A stretch of 60,000 nt of DNA from Membranipora membranacea (Eukaryota; Bryozoa; Gymnolaemata; Cheilostomatida; Membraniporidae). Positions 11,801-23,800 of this stretch are shown piece after piece; position 1 is the stretch's first letter, and each line of letters starts with the position of its first letter. A program made the translations under genes and the position numbers. The notes below the pieces were generated by a model, which saw only the letters and a list, made by a program, of their open reading frames with translations, was not told where the DNA came from and did no database searches. The stretch is from contig OU612073.1 of NCBI GenBank assembly GCA_914767715.1, forward strand, positions 22,694,001 through 22,754,000. Reading direction: 5' to 3'.

Positions 11801-14800
11801 GTTTCTTCACCCAAAACTCCATGACTCATCTAAGTCGAAGTTAAGGATCCTTTGTGTAAGCAGGTGTAAGCCCTAGTTGGTTGTGTGTTGCGGTGGATTT
11901 TGGCATGATGATTTGTGGTCTTATTTATAAGGGCTCTGAGGTTAATACAATCTGCAGTTTATACTGGTAGAGTTGTATTAATGTCAGTTTATTTCGTTTT
12001 ATACACAATCTGTAATTTTACAATAGCTGATTTCATCGCAATACTCTCTTTCTGATTAATGGGTATCAAATCTTTGTTTTAAATTAGTTGTTTATGTGTA
12101 GACAGATAGCCTAGAGTGATCATGATTGTTGTAAAACAAACCCTCCGAAAACAAATTGTTAGATATCTGGCTTATAGTAATCACAGAGTCTGTCCATTAC
12201 CACCAGCACCAACGCCTACCCCAATAAGAGGCACTAGCTAACAATGTACAACATTTACATCACACGGACTAATGTACCGCTAGAAGCTGTTTTGATGTAT
12301 AAGGTGTTGGAAATTGTTGAATATCTCCTGTGCAACAGGTATTCCAAATGACAGCGTAATGTGATTTTACCGGATAGCCAGTATGCTTGCAGCTGACATC
12401 TAATGTTCATTCAAGACAGGCTAAGCACCTATTCTCAGATAGATTTGGCTACCACAAATTGCCATAAATATAATGATCAGTCATTATTTCTGCCAATAAA
12501 GACAGTAAAAATTGATGGATGTTACAGAGCTATTGATGTAACTGAAGTCTCTCAATGGCTTCTCGGCAGCCATGCCACTGTTTGGAATGTTGTGATACCA
12601 GAGAATACACTTCCCTCATCATACTGACATATCCCTAACCTGCCCCTTGTTGTGTAACGGATGGTGGATGCCACCAAAGTTGAGACACAGTGGTGCCAAG
12701 TTTTGGAAGTGTGCTGTTTTACAACAGAAGCAGGTCTTTGAGTTACAGCCATTTTTTAAACCAGGAATTTTCCTCGTATTTTGGCTGAGATAAACAACCT
12801 TGCATAGCTTTTGACATATTTTTGGCAAATAGTTGAACGTTATTTTGAAATTCCTTGTTGTTATCAATAATTATCAAGTATGACATATATTCACCACTGG
12901 GTTATTTGTTTGAGTTGAATAGGAGAGTTGGACAAGCAGGATAAAGACAGATAAAGACAGTGAACTGAGATTACACAGGAGCAGGAAATGACCAGTAATC
13001 AGATATTACAACAGTCTGTCATTAACTTTTTATTTCTAGCACTGTGAGGACACCAAAGCGGATTATTACCCACTAATATCTGTGTCATCTCATACACCGC
13101 ATATCGAGCCCATAATTCCAACAGAGGGTGAGCGGTAATACAGAGGGTGAGCGGTAATACAGAGGGTGAGCTGTTATACAGAGGGTGAGCGGTAATACAG
13201 AGGGTGAGCGGTAATACAGAGGAATGAGGATGGACTCCTCATTTGATGTAGATTCGTTTACTACGCTGCCTCGTAAGAAGAGAGATCGTCTCCCAAGCAT
13301 CGAGGTAAGGTTACAACAGCTCACAACAGCTTGTCCTGTCTTAATTTGGCCTGTGAGGAACAAAGGGTATAGATGGGTGGGGACAAAGCCCATCAACCCC
13401 AACCCAAATTGGTTTTTTCAAGACAATATACGCTATGGGTTCATTTAGACTTTCATACTTCTCCCGGAAAGTTTGAGTTTGAGTTTGAGAGAGCACTTGC
13501 TGCCCAAGTCAAGTGGCCACCAACCGCAGTGAGACTGTGTGTACTTGTGATCACATGTCTCTAATCTGTACCGCTGCCTGTAATCTTTATTTTAAATTTG
13601 TCAGACTGTGATATACTTTCTTTTTATGGGGTAACTTAGTTTCATCTTAAAACAACTTCAAATCATTCATCATACTAAACGATCCAAATTACACAGACAT
13701 CAAAAGACTTTCTCCAATAGAATTAGTGATCTAACAAAAATTGCCACCATATCCCGTCTAAAACTTGATCAAAAGCAAAAGCAACTGAACAAGATCACTG
13801 TCACCGACATCAATAAGTGCCGAAACCTATCAGTAATATACCGCCGGTCGAGTCAGCCAATTATACGCAGATGTACAAACTCATATAGGAATGTGACCTC
13901 TTATATTACAACATACTTTCATATATATAGATATGCCATGTTGTCTTAATTTCACTAGTTGTGATGTCTGATGTATCTAATTACACAACATGATCACATG
14001 TTCACCTCATGCTGACCTTGGCTTCACATCCCTCCCGGTATTGCGTTGGTTGTGTTTTAAGCGATGGTTTGCTGTTTCTCAAAGCCCTGTGGACTGTGGT
14101 ACATAGGGAGCATCTCCGAAGATTTGTACATAGGGGATTGTTTCTCGCCCATAATAAACACACACTTTCAAGAGTAGATCACCCGTGGAATGGTCTATTC
14201 AAGTAAAGCATCGCTTCACTATCGTAGTATGCTGTTAGCACCTCAGCCATAACTGTGGTTTCCAGCTCATCAGGTTTTATCATTTTGAATGCAAGATGGA
14301 GATGACAGATTTCACTTTCAATTTAATTGAAAGGCCCTCAAGGTGGATAAGGGTTCCCTTTTATTCCTCTCACAATCATTAACCAGTTTCCTTATCAAAT
14401 TACATGAATTATATACTATCACTATGGATTAATCACAATACTAGGGATGTCATAAATAATATTTCAGACAGATACAATAATTATTTTGGCAGCCTCTATA
14501 TAACTCTGCTAACTGATTGTATGAGTGCACCAGGGCACTCCTAAGAATGCAGCGCAAATTGACAAACCAGTAACATTATTTTGATATAGCTGTGTCTCAA
14601 CAATACAAGCGCTGACACACGCTGTCAAAGTGCAAACCAACAATTTGATGTTTTCTGATAATGTGCAAATCTCTCTTGTGTGCTATTAGGCTTGCAAGGG
14701 GGCCTCTGCAAAGATTGTTTTCTTTGCTAATAGCAATAAAGTGTCAACTTAGTGCTCAGGTTTGGGTACACTATATACACCAGTGTAGTTTAGGACTCAA

Positions 14801-17800
14801 GCCAAGTATTTTGAGAGACTTGTTTATAAAACATTAGCATAGAGGTCTTATAATGACGTCTTTGAGGTATTTCGTTGGCAGCACTTTTCTAGTTAGCATT
14901 CCCATTTGGACTACATTCGAGGGAAGTGGTTGACTTGAGCTTAAGCTGCCACTTTGAAATCAGTTTTTCTTTATTTTTTTACACGACAAAAACAAAACAG
15001 TAAGTGTATCAGTTTGCTGGTGGTCTATCACATAGAAGACGGTGTCATATTTGTGGTGAGATGTTCATGCATGAATACATAATAAAACCGTTATTGCTAC
15101 CAGCATATATTATTTTGACATCGAGGAAAGGGTTAGGGTAATTGTTAGTCATTTAAGTTTTATCGCCTGTGTGGAGAAGTTCTTTCAGATTGGGATCTTG
15201 CCAATTATAAAAATCAGTTTAGAACAGGATATAGGAGTGAGGACTAAATAGGAAATGAGATATTGTTCTGATCCATTGGAATAAAAGAGGTCGGTGTGAG
15301 AATAAGGAGCATTAATTGTTGTATTAGTTTTTCTGTTTGTTCAGTTGATTGGATCAAAATTGACTTCTCTACTGTCTTTTAAGTGCCTAAGTTACCCATT
15401 AATGGTTTTACTTTGACTTCCAGGTCTACCATTGTTTTGATTTTTTTTCCTCAAAAAACAATCACTCATTTGCCAATAAATTAGGAAACTCATCTTTCAT
15501 CTTGTAAGTCAACTTTTGGACGGCATATTGTTGGGAGGTAATCTTTAATCCAGGATAAAGTACTTCATGACTGTTATCAAGTTTTTAAACCTGTGCATCA
15601 TCACCTTATTGGTCGCGGAAGATAATTACAGCGTGAATCATGATTAGCCTTGGTTATCTGAGGGTAAGTGACAATTTTCATACTTGAACTGTTCCTAAGG
15701 GGATACTTGAAAACACATCTTTCTCATCACCATGGGACATAGTCTAAGTTGTTTGACAAGTTACGGTTCAAACATCATGCCTCACATGCTATTGTTATGA
15801 TTCCTTGTAGGAACTGCAGGCCATGAGTCTTGAAAGACGATTAGCTTCACTCAACATCAGTCGATCAGTCGTTCCAGTTCCTCCTCCGAGGATGAAGAAA
15901 GTTCAAAAGAGGATGTCATCACTGCCCGATCAGATGTCTCCACCCAGTCGACCGGAGCTGTACGCAGAGAGAAGTAAACCTGCTAGTTTTGACAGTTCAG
16001 TGGAATTTACCAAAGAAGGATTGTTTCCGGATGAGTACAACAATCAGGATTATTATAACGGTTATAGTTATTCACCGGAGACATCACCCCTATCTTCACC
16101 GACTAAGGAACAGTACTTGAAGTATGAAGTATCGAGAAAAGGGCATGGCAAAGATGTAAATGGATATAAGTACCGTGAAAAACCCAAACAACCTTTGTGT
16201 GACATAATTGAAAGCTCACAACAAACATCCGATAAAAGTCAACTACGGAGGCCTGACATTTTGAGAGGCAGTTTCAATGCCGATCTACGCTCTAAGATGC
16301 TGACAGAAGACAGACCTATTTCGCATACTGGCAGGTTGATTCAATCTAAAATGTCAAGCAAAGACAAAGCGAGATCACAGCAGCAATATCATCAACAACG
16401 ATCTCCCACTAATGGGTATGATGATCATAAAAACTTGTTGACTGAAAGCAGATCCCGAGGAGTGGTTGATAGACATCAGCTAATGAACAGCAGACACCCA
16501 GACTTGGATCATCATCCTCACAAAGAAGACAAAGACCCGACTTATCAAATGTCTAAGTCAACGAGCTCGGTAACAGGAGAAGGTTCTAATAACAGATTCA
16601 TGTTCTACAGGCCAAAGGTTGATAAAATGCCAAAACAAAGCCAAAGTGCTATTGGGCTTGTTAACATGGCTGAGAATAGTTATGGTAATGGAGGAAGTCA
16701 TCTCTCATCACCAGAGGGATCTTTTGTAAATCCTGCTTTCGACATCAAAGAAAATCATAGAAAAGCTAAATCTCCTACATCACCGGACAGACACGGCAGC
16801 CCGCTATCCTGTTCTACACCAGTGAAACCCAAACCTGTTCCAATAAGCAATAGGCAAGCTTACTCAACTATGGGTTCGTCTTTCTCTCTCAGGCCCTGCA
16901 CACCTTCACCTCCTAGTCAGCGATTCAGAAACCACCAAAAAGCTCCACTCCCGGAACCAGCAGTAGAATCGAAACCTCCCAAAGTCATACCGCCAAAGAA
17001 ACTACTAGGTCCTTCACCACTCAAACCACTCATTTCGGCCAAACATCTGGAAAGTTCTCTAAAACAATACTCTACACAGAGCAATCGACTGGATACTTCA
17101 GACATGTGTTCACCCCAAGCTCTCGAGAGCATGATGAAGTATTACAATATGAAAAACGAAAAGACTGAAGACTCTTTAGAGTCTGATTCCCCCACACCGC
17201 CACCTTCGAGGCTATCGTCCAGTAAGAAGAACAGTTCACCCTATTCTTCTTCATCTAGTCTTAACATCAGCGGTGACAGCATCGATATCGTACTTCGTAG
17301 AAAGAAAAAGGTAAAAAGACAAATTAAATCTATTCATATCTGCACACTCCTATATTATATTAGTATAATTAGTTTGCCTCATTATGCAAGAATTGTCTTT
17401 AATTTTGTACCTTTCATCTGCACTAATTTATCATCAACACCAGGGCGTGTGGGTAAACCCTAGGACTGATTTGAGTTCAAAGCTAGCTGCTTGAATAATG
17501 AGTTTTGACAGGTTCTATTTGTAGTAATTTAGTTCTGAGCAAATTGTCTTTAGGAGAAAAACCCTGGAAGATCAGCACAGTCTCACCTTTTGATCATCAT
17601 TGTAAAGTAAACTAATTAGTCATTAACTTGAGCTATTTATATGAGTAATCACCATTAAAATGTGACTTAAAATTGCCAAATAAAAACCAAGAACAGTGTT
17701 TATTTTCCCTAATCTGCTTTAGATGGCACTTATCTAACATTGTAGCTCTCTTTCTTTTCTAGATTCGAATCAGACCACCGAGCATTTCGTCGGATGATGA

Positions 17801-20800
17801 ATCTGTGAAGAGGGTTTCATTAGAGATCAACCTCACCCCAGGAAATGACGACTTCTCCAGAAACATAGCGAATAAACAAGACTCTACAGAAACCAGCAGC
17901 AGGTAAGCCCCAAGACCAAGGTTATGCCATAACACAAAACAAGTCCACATCAGCTAAATATACAGCTGTGGGTTTTGGGGACAGTGTCACGGAAAATTCC
18001 ACCATGGCATATAGAAGAAGTATACCAATGGGAATAGATTGGCATCAAGTAAGTATGACTAAACTCACTACAGCCAGGTTAGGACTATAGGAGCCACAAT
18101 ACCAGCATTTTGCCCTGTAAAGCAAAATTGTGATCTTAGTGAGTTTTGAAATAACATGGCACCAGCGGGTTAGCTGGCTAAGCATAGCACCACTGTGTGT
18201 GTGATACTTGGCTTCCACTTAACTTGAAATAACAACTCGAGGGTAATCATAACCTAGTCTACCTACAACTAGTTATTATAGCCTGGTGCGATGTTAGGTC
18301 AGCCCATGTGAGATCACTCAGCGAGATATTGTGATAGTTGTTCCTAGGTTGTTCAATGTTAGTTCATGAATGAAATCACTGGTATTGGAGTAAAAGGTGG
18401 CAAGACAAACAACTCTGATGCAATTTAATTTTAAGGATGTTGTATAATTGATTAGGTTCTGAACATTGTTGGAGGTGGCTTTAGCCAATGAACTCCCTCT
18501 TCATTGCTTTAGCCATGTGCATATGCTAGTCAAATATTCATAAAAGGCGTGTGGCGACCCTGGGGGCTTGCAGTTGCATCTTGCATATTACTAGCCGCCT
18601 TCTTTGACACCTCAAAGGGTAGCTGAACTGTGCCTCATTAATTGAGAAGTGGCTTGCTGAGATTCTGATCAAAACCAAATTTATTGCTGTGATAAATTAG
18701 TTTACAATTCAGAAGGGCAATACCCCTGTTTAAAAGCTGTATACTCATTTGAGATATCTCAACCCTTCATATTCAACAGGTGTCAGTCATGAAACTCTGT
18801 ATACAGAGCATGATTTATGGGAGCTACACAAAACCAGTAGATAATCCAGGTAGATGGAAGATTATCTACTGGTCTTGGGCCTGTCTGTCTGCACTGCAGC
18901 AATAACAGTCATGAGACAGATTAGGCAAAGTAAACTCCACCCATGGGTTATAAAATTTCCGGCTACATTTGCCACACCTGCATGTAATTCAACCGCATAT
19001 AACCACATGCGGCAGCTAAATGGATTGTAATTTTAGATGGATTATTATTTAATGCAATCATACTCATTACTTCAATGTTCTTGTTCTAGTAATTGGAAAG
19101 GGAGTAACAAGTCCCTCAATCAGAGTCAGACATCTCTGAACCACACCGTCGAGAAGTTAGAGCTCGACGATCTGACCACTACAGAGACAGCTAAACTTCT
19201 CAGGAAACAGTTCGCCAAACTTAAGGTGAAGGCAAACAATCTTAAGGTCAAGGACAATGAATTGAAGCAGAGGTTTGTGCTGCTTCAAAACCAGAGAGGT
19301 CGAGTTTGTGGACACGGTGGTAGTATTACTAAGTCAAAACTTAGAGCTTCACCAGTGCTTTTATAGATTGAGTTAGTATTTTTCGTAGTTAGAACACTTT
19401 TCAATTTTAACAAGGAATGTTCGACGTTGATCTTTTCAACGTGTTCTGCTCATAATTAGTAACTTGACCCGAACACCCATGAATATAAAATGAATTACTT
19501 TTTATCTATGTGTTCTGCATAAATTTTTGTTTCAGTCATGTCCAAGAAGTCAAACAAGTTTCTATATTGTTCAATGGTTTTGGTGCTTCACTGACACAGC
19601 GCCTTTTGTAAAGATAGCTGTGCCATCAAGTTGACTGTCTTCCTCAGATTAATTTTATTGCTTTTTTGGCAATGTCTCATTATTTTGCAGTCATAAATTA
19701 TTATTGATTACATTACCATGGTAGTCAAAAGGCTTCAAGGGCAGCCATGATAGCCAGCTTTGCCAGTACATCCACAAATAAATGTGCACGACATTACATG
19801 ATTAACAATTAGCAAGTATTTTGAGAACCATGATCAAAGTAAGTTTTGTGAGATATTCCCTTATTTGGGATGCATTGCTGGTTATGGCAGTAGTATTCAT
19901 GATTAGATTCAACTACACAGTAGCTGATCGTGAGCACTTTTGATAGCTCGGCGTGTAGACAGATCATATCTGTTATTGTAATCAGTCTGTCGAAAACTAA
20001 GTGTGGATATGATTGCTTCCACAATTTCAACGCCTTCAAAGAGAACCCTTCAGATCTAGTAATTATAGGATATTGAATAATGGTACAGGGGTATGATCAC
20101 AAAAGGAACATCATAATAATGTGCCCGCCGCAATAATAGTGTACTACTACTGCACAGCTCTCAGACTAATAACATCATACTCTCGGGCTATCGATGCAAT
20201 CTTGTCGTCACATTAAGAGGGGAAAGTGATAACAATAATGACACCCAAGATTGTTTATACACTGACCATTATACAGGTAGATTTTTAAATATTACATTAA
20301 AAACACACATCTTAAAATAGAAAGTTGCACTAAATGTACCAGCAGTTTACAAGGAGACATCCTTTCCTGGTTTGTTAGTTACTGAGGAAAATAGGCGCCT
20401 CCCCTGTCATAAGGGGAAATGATGCTCCCAACCTTGGAGGGCATTGCATAACTACTCTTATGAGGTCTTTAACCCTACATATTAGGAGTTCAGGTTTGGC
20501 ACTATGGTCATTAAAGTTGGTATGCACTAACAATAAAATATGTTATAGAGCAACATATCCCCCTCCCATTTGGTATTTCTAGTCATTCACAGAGGTATTG
20601 CTGTTATTAAGGAAGCAGTGTGTAGACGAATACCAACTGTTATGTCCGGCAGTTTTATGGTTACCTAACACATAGTCAGTCATATGGCAGAGATAAAACA
20701 GTACAGCAGCAACAAATAAGAGGCGGAAACTACATTGCATATCTGTTTGTCTGATTACGAGCTGGATCTGAACACAGCATATGGATGTAAGGGAGTACAG

Positions 20801-23800
20801 GTGCTCTAGATAAGTCTTCCCAAAGTATTAAGTTTATATCACAGAGTAAGGATGTATCCTTACTCTATCCTTACCCTGTATCCTTACTCTGTGTTTATAT
20901 CCTCATTATTTGTATATAAATATACCATTGGTTTTCTTTAGTCTAGCTCTGTGTCCAGGAAAGCACAATGCTAATTCAGAATAATTTTGCCTTGAAGAAA
21001 ATGCAAATTTTAAACTAGTTATTCATGTAAAGAAAAGTAAGCCAGGCGACCAGACTGAGCTATGCTATGCACTAAGTAGTTATTCTGTTATCACACAAAC
21101 GTATCACAATCCTAGAAATTTCACAACAACCTACGTTACAGATATGCTCACAAAAACTTTCTTTGCTGGAGTGAAATTTCAACACCCCAAACATTTATCT
21201 TTTTTTGTTTGAACCTTAACTAGAATTTCAGCCAATTAGCAGCTTGTCATCTGCAAAGCATTTGGAATGTTAATCTATTCTTCTCTCATTGTAAAAATAG
21301 TAGAAGTTGTGTTTTGGCGATACAATTAACATTTTTGTGAATGAGCGTCGTCGAACTTGTCAACATAACGTTTTAATTGATTTGAAAATTTAATCACAGC
21401 CAGAGAAACTGACTACTGATATTGATGATGAGGTAGGATCGCTTATTTTTCATAGTACGGTGTGAGGGGGGACGGAAAAAGCAGATCACTGTACAACATA
21501 CACCGATGTGCTAATTCTAGTATTATAAATACAACAGGATGTGGCCACCATTTTTAGCCCACATTTACAAGTAATAAATCTCCCTCACCAAAGCTATGAA
21601 CCTATGATTATGTGTGGATCATTTTTAGAAGAACAAAACCATTGAGGTGGTGAGGATGTAAGCTACGGTCAGACAGATGGGTCTGTATGGATCATAGCTA
21701 TTGTACAATTCCCGAGACAAATATCCCCTCGATATGTTCAATCCCCATTTTGTGCTCTCTCATTTTGAAGAGAGTCAATTGCCCAAATCCCTGCTGCAGA
21801 TTTGATGTAATCCTTACTAATTAGCAGGCTGTTATTTCAACCTAGCTCCAATCAAACTTGTATCACCTTGTGTAATTATCTATAACAAAGCACTGGCTCA
21901 GACGATTAAAGATATTACCCCCAAACAAACTCCTAATTATGTTGTCCACATTTTACCAATGTTTTGTTAGGATGTTATGATAGCGCAGAGTAGTTTGTGT
22001 ATGAGGAGTATTCTGGCTTAGACGAGATTAAGACCTGACCCCGAGGAGCGAGGCATTCACAGGAGGCAAAGTCATAGTCATAGTTACATCTAAGTTCAAA
22101 AGTCAGACATACCTGACCAAAGGCGAAGTTTTTGAAGACATGATTTAGATACCAGTGACCAAGTTCATGAGCGAGTACAGCCACCACCTCCTCATCACTA
22201 CACCCCTTAGAACGCTCCTTCTTCTCCCCCTCAGTGCTGCCGTCTCCTGCTGGCTTCCCATCTACAGTACTCTGTTAATGGAGAAGAAGAAATGAACTAT
22301 ATGAGGATAAAGAAATGTCAGATATTGTGGTTTGCAATTTGGTAGGGCTTTTTACTAGCGGGACGCAAACAAATATATGATCTCTGACAAGGCAGTTAAC
22401 AAGGATTCTACAAATATACATGAATATAATGTACCCGAACGTACACTATGATATTCACTATACAACACACATAATCAGGTAGGGTGGGAGCATGGGATCC
22501 CACCTTCCCTGGCATAATCTTGTCCTAACTAAGCTTTCATTGAGGATTAGAGTTGTCCACTCTCTGAGCTTTCCAGCATGAAAGCAGACAACTCCAAAGT
22601 AGTAAGACTGATTTTACATTGCGGGAAAATTTTTTTCACCAAATTGGCTTTCAAATTAGGATGTAGGCTCTCTTGCTAGCATTTGGACAGTATCTCATAT
22701 AGGGTAAAGGGTATAGGGTAAAGTAGAAAGCGAGTTGTGCTTCAAGTTATCAAACCTTTTCCTCGACGGCCTCCCCTGTGCTGGCCTCTTCCTTCTCATC
22801 TTTAGGAGGTGTGTAATCCTCAAGTAAAGTATCAAACAAAACTATACGCTTGTTCTTAAAGAATCCAAAGAAATATGCATTACTGTGGCTGGATCTCTTG
22901 GATCCTACAACAAATACACAAGCATATATTATCACTTCCCGATTCCACCCCATATTGTGATAATATTTCTTCAACAAGCTTATACAATTATATCATATCA
23001 TAACCCAACCACATAGTCTTGAATTCACAGGCTTGCTTTTTTCTTTCTTGTCATCACACATTACATTAGTAATAATCATCTAATAAGTCCTGCCAAATTG
23101 TTCCAGCTCTTAATTTATGACACAGTATCTTGCATTTAACTGTCTGAGCCATCTTGACCGACCAACTGGTTCTAGATCCAAATTGTACATGGTATATGTC
23201 ACTAACATAACCTCACCTTCGACCACATAGAGTTTGGTTAGAGGGAACTCAATACTACTGGCCAGTGATTCAATCTTAGACTTCAGATCTCCCTCAGGCA
23301 GTGGAGTAAACTTATCAAATAGTGGAGCAATATAATCTGGATAGACTGTGATCATCACCTGTAACAGGAGAGTACCAGATTATCCAACAACCGAACAGTC
23401 CTGAGAGTCCGGTGCAAAGAACAAAGCCGGAATTATTTTACCCATTCAGTGAATTGAATAAATCTAATGTAGGGGGTGAAAACATTTGAAGGTTTACCTC
23501 TCATGACAGATACAAAGATGCATTAGCTAAATTTGAGACCACCTCTATGCAAAAGAATCAATATCCCATGCCACATCAACACTCATTTCTAATTTGTTTC
23601 AGTGAATTCTGAAATTGACGCAGAGTGACTATTTGAGAGAAAGCAATAGAAAATCCTCAAATTGCATTCTAAAACAAAAAAGACCACACAGTCACAACAT
23701 TTTCCCCCATTTCTTTTGTTCAGACATAATCATTTTAAAATTTATATTATGACCCATTTAAAAAGCTGAGAAATCTCCTGCGAGTTGTTACCCCTGATCA

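Noticed and set aside
12403-12867. Several 66-82 codon frames on both strands in the ZMPSTE24 intron
   Set aside because: They overlap each other on opposite strands, have no splice sites in register and no protein-like motifs.
17311-17463. Extension of the nested gene's large open frame past 17310
   Set aside because: A GTAAAA donor at 17311 and a phase-matched downstream exon at 17763 fit better; the extension has intron-like composition.
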